Below the pieces are notes generated by a model. That model was not told where the DNA came from and did not search any database. It saw only the letters and a list, made by a program, of their open reading frames with translations. Shown piece by piece: positions 27,761 through 36,531 of a stretch of 64,000 bases of DNA. Position numbers and translations under genes: made by a program. Numbering within the stretch: position 1 is the first letter of the stretch; every line of letters begins with the position of its first letter. Source of the stretch: Rhodoglobus sp. (GTDB lineage: Bacteria > Actinomycetota > Actinomycetes > Actinomycetales > Microbacteriaceae); the NCBI GenBank assembly GCA_025464445.1, contig JAODLY010000055.1:1-64000 (forward strand), in the 5' to 3' direction.

Positions 27761-29092
27761 GACGTACGGGCTCGTCGCGCCGGGGTAATCAACTATCCAG
27801 CCGCCCTGGAATGACTGCCGACAGGAGTTCACCATGTCGGCGCATTGGTGGCCGGAAGTCGGTGTGCCGAGCGGGCCGAACTCCCGGCCGTATGCGCTCC
27901 AGACCTCCCGCACGGACTGCATGACGACGGTGGTGTTTCCCGAGAACGTGACTATCCACCCGCCCTGGAACTCCTGGCGACATCCGTCCCCAAGCATGTT
28001 GTCGCACCGGTACTCGGTGACGGGATAGCCGAGCGGTCCGAGCTCGCGACCGTACCAGCCCCATACCTGCGCGTAGGCGTTACGAGTTCCGGCGGCGACG
28101 GTGCTGTAGCTGCCGGAGACGATGCCGCCCTGGAAGGTCTGGACGCAGCCACTGTCGGGTCGACCGCATGTCATGGGGGTCGTCGCGTAGCCGAGCCAGG
28201 TGTCGTTGGCGGCATAGTAGTCGCGGAAGTAGCTGCCGACCGAGTTGCCCCGGGTGGAGCCGAACCAATCGGTGTAGAACGTGAAGAAGTTGCGATTGCC
28301 ATAGGCCGAGCATCCGTCGCCGATCCCATTGCTCGTCGCGAGTGCTGCGGCATTGGGGGTGTAAGGCGTGTAGATATACAGGGCGTGGGTGGCCTGGTTC
28401 GCCACGAGCACGTTCTGGGCGCCGCAGGCGGCGTCGGGGTTGTAGAGGATCGCGCTCACCTGACCGACGGGGTACCGCTGGTCGTAACGGGTGGTGTAGT
28501 CGGTTCCGGGCCCTGTGCCGGCGGGCTGGGTGTAGCGCTTCAGGAGGTACGCGCCGTAGTGCACCTGGTTGAAGAAGCCGTAGTAGTCGGAGTCACAGGC
28601 CGCGGTGTCGGGGCATCCCGCGCCCATCGCCGAGCGGTATTGGCCGGTCGTCGGCCAGGTGTCGGTGACTAGGCTCTGCTCCTTCTGCAGAACCACCAGC
28701 AGCACCTTGGGGCTGATGCCGCAGGTCTGGGCGATCTTGAAGATGATCGTCGCCGCGGACTCGTTGGCAACCCCGTTGTACTGCGAGCACATCGGTGTGG
28801 CCCCGATGGTGCGGGTGGTCTCGCGATAGTCCTTGAGGCACGTGTACCCCGATCGGCACTGGCTGACCCGTGCATTGAGGAACGCCTGTATGTCAGCCTC
28901 GCTCATCGCGTTCGCGTCCCAGAAGAGAGCGTCGTCGATGATGTTGCCCGCCTGGAAGCCGGACATGTCCGCGGCTTCAGCAGGGGTGGTCGCGGGCGAT
29001 ACGACGCTCGCGGTGAGGAAACCTGCCGTGACCGCGAGCACGGCGGCAGATGCCAACAGCAGCTTGCGGAGAGAAGAAGGTATTGCGCGCAC
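26345..29092 (-). CDS. Secreted LGFP-repeat protein with lysozyme-like N-domain
   Basis: This 915-residue protein has a Sec signal peptide (residues 1-41, cleavage near AEA-A). Residues about 42-260 contain ISPKVLLVVLQKEQSLV and YGFFNQVHYGAYLLKRY, resembling transglycosylase/lysozyme-like folds; the Glu in KEQ may be catalytic, but this is uncertain. The rest is LGFP repeats (GWYGRELGPLGYP, FQGGWIV types), which bind cell-wall glycans in corynebacteria. The C-terminal half is encoded by five 312-bp tandem repeats. GTG 29092 lies six bases after TAGAGT. It may be a wall-bound hydrolase or scaffold for the island polymer. Confidence 0.8.
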   Translation of the reverse strand: MRAIPSSLRKLLLASAAVLAVTAGFLTASVVSPATTPAEAADMSGFQAGNIIDDALFWDANAMSEADIQAFLNARVSQCRSGYTCLKDYRETTRTIGATPMCSQYNGVANESAATIIFKIAQTCGISPKVLLVVLQKEQSLVTDTWPTTGQYRSAMGAGCPDTAACDSDYYGFFNQVHYGAYLLKRYTQPAGTGPGTDYTTRYDQRYPVGQVSAILYNPDAACGAQNVLVANQATHALYIYTPYTPNAAALATSNGIGDGCSAYGNRNFFTFYTDWFGSTRGNSVGSYFRDYYAANDTWLGYATTPMTCGRPDSGCVQTFQGGIVSGSYSTVAAGTRNAYAQVWGWYGRELGPLGYPVTEYRCDNMLGDGCRQEFQGGWIVTFSGNTTVVMQSVREVWSAYGREFGPLGTPTSGHQCADMVNSCRQSFQGGWIVDYPGATSPYVMPNPVRDVWASLNRESGVLGLPIGSATDPTAATYTQAFRGGVVTVTNGVGAVTSYTDPWFNTILTSPWLGSSIQAKSCTLKDGACYQAFQNGWLVQSAGGVVAVPTAVLSTWGAYGREYNILGFPTGAPSASPTTGNYTQAFQGGTITVTNGAGALTASTDPWLGTILSSTWLGSSTQAKSCTLKGGACYQAFQNGWVVQSPSGVYALPTVVVQNWGWYGRELNVLGFPTSAPSAAPSTGNYTQTFQGGTITVTGGIGAVTLPPDPWTSAIQSATWLGSSTQGKSCTLTGGVCYQVFQNGWVVQGTNVVVPVPALVVQYWGWYGRELGPLGFPTGAPSASPTAGNYTQAFQGGTITVTGGVGAVAVAPDAWTSAVQSSTWLGSSIQAKSCTLKGGACYEAFQNGWVVQSPSGVYALPTVVVQNWGWYGRELNVLGFPTSAPSAAPTTGNYTQTFQGGTITVTGGIGAVTLR

Positions 29093-29098
29093 GTCTCG

Positions 29099-29104
29099 AC
29101 TCTA
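29099..29104 (-). promoter_or_regulatory. -10 box for the leaderless LGFP gene
   Basis: TAGAGT on the minus strand, six bases before GTG 29092. Confidence 0.6.
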
Positions 29105-29156
29105 TGGTCGATCCCGCCGAATGTCTGGTGGGCCGGCAGGATTCGGCGATATCGGG

Positions 29157-30023
29157 TCACCCCCAGATAAGGTCACTCCGGATCCGCTCGCTGCCATCGA
29201 GGAGTTCGCCGAGGCTCACGAGGGGGGCAGGTCCGAGCAGATCCCGGAGCCGAGAACCGTCGGCGACGCTCGCAGAAAGGAAGCCGGATTCGACTTGCTG
29301 GGGTGTGCCTCGGGCGCCCCGGGCGGCAAGGAGGGCACGGTTGCCGGTTCCCACGCCGGTTCCCACATTCAACACATTGTGCCCCGATTTGTCCTCTTCC
29401 ACGGACGCGGCGAAGGCGCGAGCGACATCGGACACGTGCACGTAGTCCCGCACGAAGTCGTCGGTATCGAGTACTCCGGGCGGCTCGCCCGACCCCCCGA
29501 ACATGCGGTTTATGAGGGATGAGTGCAGGCCGGGGCCGTAGACGTTGAAGATGCGGAGACACACGGTTGCCATGTCCGGTTCGCCTGGGAAGGCCAGAGC
29601 CGCCTCGGACGCAGCTTTGAGTTGTGCGTACCGCGAACCCGGTTCGAGCGCGTCCTCCTCCCGGCGCGCGGTGCGGTGCGAGGTTCCGTACACCGCCGAG
29701 CTCGAGGCGAACACCAGCGAGCGGGCGCCGGCGTCCACCGACAGGTCGCGGAGGCGACGTAGCGACGCCAGGGCACGCTCGTCATCATCCGGATACCCGC
29801 TCTCCGTGAGCCTCGGGCTCGCAAGTGTCACGACGGCCCTGGGGTGCACCGCGTCGAGCACCGAGCGCACGGCCGCCCCGTCGTCGAGGTCGAGGACATT
29901 TATCCCGGTGCCGCCCCGACGGGTGCTCGTTCCCGTGACGGTCCAGCCGCGCCTCGCCAGCTCCGCGCTGACCGCCGAGCCGATGGGACTTGTCGCCCCG
30001 ATGACCAGGATCGAGCGGGTCAC
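29157..30023 (-). CDS. NAD-dependent epimerase/dehydratase (extended SDR)
   Basis: This 288-residue protein has a Rossmann start VIGATSPIGSAVSAEL, in which Ser replaces one of the usual glycines, then SSSAVYGTSHR and the catalytic RYAQLK (YxxxK). FVRDYVHVSDVA is the family's substrate loop. It starts by a GTGA overlap with the upstream dehydratase gene (30020-30023), so it probably acts on that enzyme's 4-keto product, as a reductase or epimerase. The exact sugar is not known. Confidence 0.8.
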   Translation of the reverse strand: MTRSILVIGATSPIGSAVSAELARRGWTVTGTSTRRGGTGINVLDLDDGAAVRSVLDAVHPRAVVTLASPRLTESGYPDDDERALASLRRLRDLSVDAGARSLVFASSSAVYGTSHRTARREEDALEPGSRYAQLKAASEAALAFPGEPDMATVCLRIFNVYGPGLHSSLINRMFGGSGEPPGVLDTDDFVRDYVHVSDVARAFAASVEEDKSGHNVLNVGTGVGTGNRALLAARGARGTPQQVESGFLSASVADGSRLRDLLGPAPLVSLGELLDGSERIRSDLIWG

Positions 30024-31417
30024 GTGAGGTCGGGAAAGCCGAAAGTGCGGATGCGCTCCACCAGTTCGCGGTCAGGGATCGCGTAGCTCCTGGTGAGGTC
30101 GGTGGTTTCGCGAGCCCACTCGACGACCCTTCCGGGAGCGTGATCGCCTTTCTCCAGCACGACAAAGATCTTCGGGTGAGTGGTCGTGTCGACCTGGCTC
30201 GACGCGTAGCTGAGCTCCTCGAACATCTTCTCGCCTGGACGGAGCCCGATCGTCTGCACGTCGAGTGTCGGGTCGACGATCTCGATGAGCGCGCGAGCGA
30301 GATCCATCACCCGAATCGGCTCGCCCATGTCGAGTACGAAGAGATCGCCGGCCCGCCCGGCCGTTGCCGACTGGATGATGAGCTGGCTCGCCTCATCAAT
30401 AGTCATGAAGAACCGCGTGATGTCGGGGTCGGTGACGGTGAGGTCCTGGTGCGACTGGAGCTGGCGGCGGAACGTCTGCATGACGCTGCCCTCGCTCTCG
30501 AGGACATTGCCGAAGCGAACCCCGTTGTACTTCGTTCCAGGGAACTGCTGCGCGAGATCCCGCAGCATGAGCTCGCCGAGGCGCTTCGTGGCGCCCATGA
30601 CGTTGGTCGGGTTCACCGCCTTGTCCGTGGATACGTATACGACCTGGCCGACGCCGTGGGCTCCCGCCTGAGCGAGGACGTTGAGCGATCCCCATACATT
30701 GTTGTTGAACGCCTCGACCGCGTTCTCCTGCATCAGGGGAACATGCTTGTAGGCGGCGACGTGGAAGAGATAGTCGGGGGAGTACCGCTCCAGCAGTTGC
30801 GAGATCCTGGCCTCGGACTGGATGTCGCCGATCTCGAGGCGCAGAGTTTCCTGGCCGGCGAGTGATTGGCCGAGATGGAAGATGCCGCTCTCCGACCGGT
30901 CGACGCCGATCACGGACGCCGGGCCCAGCGACAGTGCCTGCTGCACGACGCGCGACCCGATGGATCCTGCCGCGCCCGTGACCATGATGCGCTTGCCGCT
31001 GATTGCTGCACGCGCCTCGATCATGTCGTGCTTGACCGGCGCGCGACCGACGAGATCGAGCACGTCGACGTCGGTCAGGTCGGAGACAGATACCCTGTCG
31101 CGTGCCACGATGCGGTAGGTGCGCGGTACGATCGCGAATTCGGTGTCCGGGGGGAGATCCCGGATGAAACGCTGGAGCACCTCGGCGGAGGCCGAGGGGA
31201 TCGCAAAATAGACGACATCCGCGCCAGTGCTACTGCGGACCTCCGCGATGTCCGCGAGGGTGCCGAGCACGTCGTCACCCTGCAGTCGATCGTCGAGGTA
31301 ACCCACCACCACGTCGCCGGAGGCAGTCACGTCTGCGGCGAGGGTGGTTCCTGCGACGCCGCGGCCCGCTATGAGGACCTTCTTCCCGCGCCGAGCACTG
31401 GATCCGGAGGGTGCCAT
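30020..31417 (-). CDS. Nucleotide-sugar 4,6-dehydratase, WbpM/CapD/FlaA1 family
   Basis: This 465-residue protein has two Rossmann folds: KKVLIAGRGVAGTTLAAD near residue 12, and GKRIMVTGAAGSIGSRV (GAAGSIG, 148-154). STDKAVNPTNVMGATKR contains the Met274-x3-Lys278 that replaces YxxxK in the WbpM/PglF group, a strong family marker. These enzymes usually remove water from UDP-GlcNAc. The N-terminal membrane helices of the long forms are absent, so it should be soluble. ATG 31417 follows GGAG; an upstream in-frame start adds 18 poorly matching residues. Confidence 0.88.
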   Translation of the reverse strand: MAPSGSSARRGKKVLIAGRGVAGTTLAADVTASGDVVVGYLDDRLQGDDVLGTLADIAEVRSSTGADVVYFAIPSASAEVLQRFIRDLPPDTEFAIVPRTYRIVARDRVSVSDLTDVDVLDLVGRAPVKHDMIEARAAISGKRIMVTGAAGSIGSRVVQQALSLGPASVIGVDRSESGIFHLGQSLAGQETLRLEIGDIQSEARISQLLERYSPDYLFHVAAYKHVPLMQENAVEAFNNNVWGSLNVLAQAGAHGVGQVVYVSTDKAVNPTNVMGATKRLGELMLRDLAQQFPGTKYNGVRFGNVLESEGSVMQTFRRQLQSHQDLTVTDPDITRFFMTIDEASQLIIQSATAGRAGDLFVLDMGEPIRVMDLARALIEIVDPTLDVQTIGLRPGEKMFEELSYASSQVDTTTHPKIFVVLEKGDHAPGRVVEWARETTDLTRSYAIPDRELVERIRTFGFPDLT

Positions 31418-31533
31418 AGCTTCTCCGTTCTCGTTACGTGCGTCCCGCTCGGTGGGGGCGCTCGATCCCACGCCTCTGCGACAATAGTCGTTCAGGCATC
31501 AAGGTGCGACTTGAAGAACCTAGGAGCGCGCGA

Positions 31534-33057
31534 TTGGACACCCCCAAGGCTCCATCGATCGTTGTGCGGACGGTGATCTCTGACGAGGTTTCCGTGGGCT
31601 TCGCGCGATGGCTCGATGCGGTGCTCGATTCGCTCACCACGGCCACGGCGGAGGGGCTCATCGCATCCTGGAGGATCGTGGTGGACGACGACCGCTCGCA
31701 TGTGCTTGCACCAGCCGTTGTCGAGGCGGCGCAGGAGCGAGCGCAGCAGTCGGGCGGCATTCTGCAGTACCTTCCCAACGGAGAAGCGGACGAGACCGGG
31801 CTCACCCTCCTGGTCGCCGGGAACGCGATCCTCCTCCGCAGTACCCTCGCGCGACTGCTCGGCTCGCCGATGGCGGGCGTGCGCCCGATCGTCGCACGGG
31901 AACTGCCGCTCGGCGGGCGCTCATGCCTGCTCCTGCCCGTCGGCGAGCGGCGCGTGCTGCTGGATGCCGATGCCGATGCCGCCGATGACGAGACCTACCG
32001 CGAGGAGGCCGCGGTTGTGTTTCGCCATCGCGCCCTCGCTGGCGGCGCTCCTCGGGAAACCGGGGCGGAGGCCGAATCGCTCCTTGAACTCGCGCTGCAG
32101 GTGCCCTCGCTATCGACGGAGCGCCACGGGGTCGCGCGGGCGCTCGACGCGAGTGGGGACCCGCTGCTGTCTGTGGTCCTGAGAACCCAGGGTCACAGGC
32201 CCGAGGCCCTCCGCGACGCCCTTCTGTGCCTTGCCGGCCAGTCCGACGGCCGATTCGAAGTCGTGCTTGTGGTGCATGACGGGGACGAGCGGATCGTTGC
32301 ATCCGTTGTCGCGGACCAGCCGGAGTGGCTGCGGACGCGCACCCGCGTCGTCACCGCGTCGGGTGGCACCAGGGCACTACCACTCAACGTGGGAATCGCC
32401 GCGGCGGCGGGCACGGCTATCGCGTTCCTAGACGACGACGACGTCGTGCTGGGGGAGTGGGTGGGCGCGTTCCACGCTGGTGCGGCCGCAAGCCCCAGGC
32501 GTCTGGTGCGGGCCATTGCCGGGGTGCAGCACGTGAGCCGAGCGCCATGGCACGGGGGCCTGGAGGGCCATGTCGTGGATTCGGCGGTGGAGCTCCCGTA
32601 TCCCACGAACTTCGATCTGGTCGACCACCTGCGTGTGAACCAGACCCCATTCATGGCCCTGGCCTTCCCGGCCGCGTTCTTCGCCCTGTTCGGCGGGGCG
32701 GACGAAGCCCTGGAGGTCTGTGAGGACTGGGACCTGGTCCTGCGTGCGGCCGCGGTGCTCGGCGTTGTGCAGGTGCCGATGGTCACGGCCATCTATCGTC
32801 GGTGGAACACGGGCGGCGACTCGTACACCACCCACGCCTCCACTGTGTGGGAGAGGGACATGCTCCGAGTGCGTGCGAAGCTCGACGCGGGCAGCCTCAT
32901 CCTTCCCCCCGGCTCCGCGAGCGAGCTGGCCGAACTAGCGGCTCTGCGCGCCGCGCCGGACGAGCTCTCGGCGGTCTACGCGAGTACAAGCTGGCGGATC
33001 AGCGCTCCGGTGCGCTGGCTTCGGGTGCGGCTTAGCCGCTCCAGGGGAATGGTCTAA
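31534..33057 (+). CDS. GT2 glycosyltransferase with a degenerate N-terminal GT-A-like domain
   Basis: This protein of about 507 residues has a normal GT-A domain in its second half: LLSVVLRTQGHRPEALRDALLCLAG, GIAAAAGTAIAFLDDDDVVLGEW with the acidic motif, then EVCEDWDLVLRAAAVLG. The first 200 residues (FARWLDAVLDSL, WRIVVDDDRS, GLTLLVAGNAILLR) look like a worn second GT-A-like fold. It ends YASTSWRISAPVR, the STSW motif. TTG 31534 was chosen because AGGAG lies seven bases upstream; GTG 31504 is an alternative. Confidence 0.72.
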   Translation: MDTPKAPSIVVRTVISDEVSVGFARWLDAVLDSLTTATAEGLIASWRIVVDDDRSHVLAPAVVEAAQERAQQSGGILQYLPNGEADETGLTLLVAGNAILLRSTLARLLGSPMAGVRPIVARELPLGGRSCLLLPVGERRVLLDADADAADDETYREEAAVVFRHRALAGGAPRETGAEAESLLELALQVPSLSTERHGVARALDASGDPLLSVVLRTQGHRPEALRDALLCLAGQSDGRFEVVLVVHDGDERIVASVVADQPEWLRTRTRVVTASGGTRALPLNVGIAAAAGTAIAFLDDDDVVLGEWVGAFHAGAAASPRRLVRAIAGVQHVSRAPWHGGLEGHVVDSAVELPYPTNFDLVDHLRVNQTPFMALAFPAAFFALFGGADEALEVCEDWDLVLRAAAVLGVVQVPMVTAIYRRWNTGGDSYTTHASTVWERDMLRVRAKLDAGSLILPPGSASELAELAALRAAPDELSAVYASTSWRISAPVRWLRVRLSRSRGMV

Positions 33058-33064
33058 TAGTCCG

Positions 33065-35536
33065 ATGGTCACCTCTCGTGCGGGCGTCGTCTCCGTCGTG
33101 CTTGTCAACTTCCGAGGCGTTCCCGACACTCTCGAAGCTATCCGGCACCTCGGGGAGATCGACTGGCCCCAGGACCGTCTAGAGATCGTGGTCGTCGAGA
33201 ACGGATCCGGCGACGACAGCGCGGCTCGCCTGCGCGCTGAGGCCCCGCACGTCAAGCTCATCATTTCGAAGACCAACGACGGTTTCGCGGGCGGGTGCAA
33301 CAAGGGCGTCGCGGGCTCGAGCGGCGAGTACATCGCACTGCTCAACAACGACGCGCGGCCCGATGCCGGTTGGATCCGAGCCGCGATCGAGCGCTTCGAG
33401 GAGTCGCCGGAGGTAGGGGCTGTGGCGAGCCGTGTCTTGGACTGGGAGGGCAAATTCGTCGACTTCATCGGTGCCGCCATGACGTGGTACGGCATGGGCT
33501 ACAAGCCATTCACCGGTGAACTGCCTCCCACGCGCCCCGACGTGGCCGCCGATGTGCTATTCGGCACCGGCGCTGCGATGTTCGTGCGGCGCAGCGTCTA
33601 CGACGCGCTCGGTGGCTTCGACGAGCGCTACTTCATGTTCTTCGAGGACGTCGACCTAGGCTGGCGAATCAACCTTGCCGGATGGCGCTTCCTTTACGAG
33701 CCCGGTTCGCTCGCCTTCCACAAGCACCACGCGTCGATGAGCGCCTTCGGGTCGTTCAAGGAGACGTACCTGTTGGAGCGCAACGCCCTCTACACCCTGT
33801 ACAAGAACGCGGGCGACGACCTGCTCGCGGAGGCGCTGCCCGCCGCGATGGCGCTCTCTACCCGGCGGGCCATCGTGCGATCGGGCCTCGATTCCACCTC
33901 GTTCGACCTGCGCAAGCGCGGCGGGGATAACGAGGACACGATGGAGATCGACAAGGGCGCGGTGTCCGCGTTCTTCGCGATGGACCAGTTCGTCGAGAAC
34001 CTGCCGTCGATGAAGGAGTCGCGGGACGAGATCCAGCGCACGCGCGTGACTCCGGAGAGCCGCATCAGGCGACTGTTCGAAAACGCTGACGCCCCGATCC
34101 TGCACAGCAAGGCATACCTGCGGGGCTACGAGAATCTGGTAGCGAGCTTCGATGTGCTCGACGTCCCCGGTGTGACGAAGGTCGTCATCGTGACAGGCGA
34201 TCCCATCGGCAGAAAGCTGGCCGGGCCGGCGATCAGGGCGTGGAACATGGCCGACCAGCTTTCGGGCGACAACGAGGTCATCCTTGTGTCGCTGACGGGC
34301 GTCGAGGAGATGGATGCGCCGTTCCGCCTGCTGCGGGTACCTGTCGGAGACAACGCGGCGTTCGCCAAGCTCGAGAAGTGGGCTGACGTGATTGTCTTCC
34401 AGGGTCACGCCATGGCCGTGTTCGACTCGCTGCGCACGAGCACCAAGATCCTCGTCGCCGACATCTACGACCCCATGCACCTCGAGCAGCTCGAGCAGGG
34501 CCGGGAGCTGCCCGCCGACCAGTGGGAGCGCCAGGTGCGCGACGCGACCGACGTCCTGAACGAGCAACTCGAGCGCGCCGACTTCTTCCTCGCTGCATCC
34601 GATCGGCAGAAGATGTTCTGGCTCGGCCAGCTCGCGGCGCTCGGGCGAGTGAACCCCTCCAACTACGACGGCGACCCCGACCTCGACGGGCTAATCAGCG
34701 TCGCGCCGTTCGGCCTCTCCGAGGAGCCCCCGCGACACGAGCACGATGTGCTCAAGGGTGTGAAGCCGGGCATCGGGCGCGACGACAAGCTCGTGCTGTG
34801 GAGTGGCGGGCTCTACAATTGGTTCGACCCGAAGACCCTCATCCGGGCTGTCGCCGAGCTCTCGACGCGGCGTCACTCGGTGCGGCTGTTCTTCCAGGGC
34901 ACGAAGAACCCGAACCCCAATGTTCCTGAGATGGCGATCGTCGCGGGGTCGCGCGCTCTCGCCGAGCAGCTCGGTGTGCTGGACTCAGCGGTCTTCTTCA
35001 ACGACTCCTGGGTCGACTTCGGCGAGCGCCAGAACTACCTCACCGAGGCGGACGCCGGCGTGTCCACGCACTTCTCGCACATCGAGACCACGTTCTCGTT
35101 CCGCACGCGCATTCTCGACTACCTGTGGGCGGAGCTGCCGATGGTCGTCACCGACGGTGACCACTTCGCAGAGCTGATCCGTGCCGAGAAACTCGGGATC
35201 GTCGTTGAGGCGGGCAACGTCTCCCAGCTCGCGGACGCCCTCGAGACAGTACTCTTCGACGCCGAATTTGCGGCGGAAGCGAAGCGCAACATAACCCGCG
35301 TGCGCGAGCGCTATTACTGGGGCACGGCGCTCGCGCCCCTCATCGACTTCGTCGCCCACCCGTACCACGCGGGCGACAACGCGGACGTCTCGTTGTCGGC
35401 TCGGGCGCGCGCACGAAAGAAGCGCAAGAAGCGCTCCGGACTGAGGCGCGACGCCGAGCTCGCCCTGTTCTATCTGCGGTCGAACGGCCCCCGGGTGGTT
35501 ATGGGCAAGGTTCTCAGGCGGCTTCGTCGATCATGA
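33065..35536 (+). CDS. Two-domain glycosyltransferase (GT2 + GT4-like)
   Basis: This 823-residue protein starts with a GT-A domain: VSVVLVNFRGVPDTLEAIRHL, NDGFAGGCNKG, LLNNDARPDAGWI, and the catalytic ED in YFMFFEDVDLGWR (about residues 1-300), resembling rhamnosyltransferases. The C-terminal part (about 370-770) is GT-B-like: KVVIVTGDPIGRKLAGPAIRAW, VLWSGGLYNWFDPKTLIRA and TEADAGVSTHFSHIETTFSFRTRILDYLWAELP. The basic tail ARARKKRKKRSGLRR may touch the membrane. Its ATG is 8 bases after the upstream gene, and its stop overlaps the next gene by ATGA. Confidence 0.83.
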   Translation: MVTSRAGVVSVVLVNFRGVPDTLEAIRHLGEIDWPQDRLEIVVVENGSGDDSAARLRAEAPHVKLIISKTNDGFAGGCNKGVAGSSGEYIALLNNDARPDAGWIRAAIERFEESPEVGAVASRVLDWEGKFVDFIGAAMTWYGMGYKPFTGELPPTRPDVAADVLFGTGAAMFVRRSVYDALGGFDERYFMFFEDVDLGWRINLAGWRFLYEPGSLAFHKHHASMSAFGSFKETYLLERNALYTLYKNAGDDLLAEALPAAMALSTRRAIVRSGLDSTSFDLRKRGGDNEDTMEIDKGAVSAFFAMDQFVENLPSMKESRDEIQRTRVTPESRIRRLFENADAPILHSKAYLRGYENLVASFDVLDVPGVTKVVIVTGDPIGRKLAGPAIRAWNMADQLSGDNEVILVSLTGVEEMDAPFRLLRVPVGDNAAFAKLEKWADVIVFQGHAMAVFDSLRTSTKILVADIYDPMHLEQLEQGRELPADQWERQVRDATDVLNEQLERADFFLAASDRQKMFWLGQLAALGRVNPSNYDGDPDLDGLISVAPFGLSEEPPRHEHDVLKGVKPGIGRDDKLVLWSGGLYNWFDPKTLIRAVAELSTRRHSVRLFFQGTKNPNPNVPEMAIVAGSRALAEQLGVLDSAVFFNDSWVDFGERQNYLTEADAGVSTHFSHIETTFSFRTRILDYLWAELPMVVTDGDHFAELIRAEKLGIVVEAGNVSQLADALETVLFDAEFAAEAKRNITRVRERYYWGTALAPLIDFVAHPYHAGDNADVSLSARARARKKRKKRSGLRRDAELALFYLRSNGPRVVMGKVLRRLRRS

Positions 35537-36531
35537 TCGGACACCTCGGCGTCTCGATTGCGCTGTGCACCCACAACGGCGCCCGCTTCGTCGAGGAGCA
35601 GGTGCGCAGCATCCTCAAGCAGTCCGAATTGCCGGTGCAGGTCGTGCTCTCGGACGATGCTTCAACAGACGACACGGTCGCGCTCGTCGAGGGCCTGTGG
35701 GCCGATCTCGACCCCACGGGCGCCCCCGAGCTCGTCGTACTCCGCAACGAGGCAGCGCTGGGAGTCGTCAGGAACTTCCAGCAGGCCGTCGAGGCGTGCA
35801 ACTCCGAGCTCATCGCGCTCTCCGACCAGGACGATGTCTGGGCCCCAAACCGTCTCGAAGCCATGTCGTCACGGTTCGAGTTGGATCCGACCCTCGAGCT
35901 GCTCTTCAGCAATGCGACGCTGATCGACGCCGAGGGGCGGCCGACCGGATCGCTCTTCGAAGCTCTCGAGATCGATCGTCAGGACCTTGCCGACATCCGT
36001 CTGGGTGATGCTTTCGGAGTGCTACTGCGCCGCAACGTCGTCACGGGAGCGACGGCGGTATTCCGGCGGGAACTCGTCGAGCGTGCCATCCCGTTTCCCC
36101 CGACCTGGGTTCACGACGAGTGGCTGGCAATCATCGCGGCGGCCACATCCAGGATCGATTGGATGCCTGATCGGCTCATCGGATACCGCCAACACGGTTC
36201 CAATCAGATCGGTGTCGCGGCGCCCACGTTGCGCTACAAGGTCGCCCGCGTACTGCAAGCGCGCGGTGATCGGTACACCGGTATGGTGGATCACTCCCAG
36301 GTGCTGCTCGACCGTCTTCGCCGCCTCGGTGTCGGCGACGAGCTAATCGCTCTCACAGAGGCGAAGGTCGCCCACGACCGGTTCCGGGCGGGGCTGCCGG
36401 CAAATCGACTCGCTCGCATTGCGCCAGTCTTGCGCTCGGCGAGCACGGGGGCCTACGCAAGATTCTGCAGCCGCAAGCGCCTCGACATCCTGCGCGACCT
36501 GCTACAGCCGGGGACGTCGCTGGAAGCCTAA
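35533..36531 (+). CDS. GT2 glycosyltransferase (rhamnosyltransferase-like)
   Basis: This 332-residue GT-A protein has LGVSIALCTHNGARFVEEQVRSIL, SDDASTDDTVALVEGL, and ALSDQDDVWAPNRLEAM with the acidic motif typical of RfbN/WbbL-like rhamnosyltransferases. TWVHDEWLAIIAAAT and RQHGSNQIG follow. The ATG overlaps the upstream bidomain gene (35533-35536), so both are translated together. The last four bases overlap the convergent DUF2142 gene. Rhamnose as donor is inferred. Confidence 0.82.
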   Translation: MIGHLGVSIALCTHNGARFVEEQVRSILKQSELPVQVVLSDDASTDDTVALVEGLWADLDPTGAPELVVLRNEAALGVVRNFQQAVEACNSELIALSDQDDVWAPNRLEAMSSRFELDPTLELLFSNATLIDAEGRPTGSLFEALEIDRQDLADIRLGDAFGVLLRRNVVTGATAVFRRELVERAIPFPPTWVHDEWLAIIAAATSRIDWMPDRLIGYRQHGSNQIGVAAPTLRYKVARVLQARGDRYTGMVDHSQVLLDRLRRLGVGDELIALTEAKVAHDRFRAGLPANRLARIAPVLRSASTGAYARFCSRKRLDILRDLLQPGTSLEA

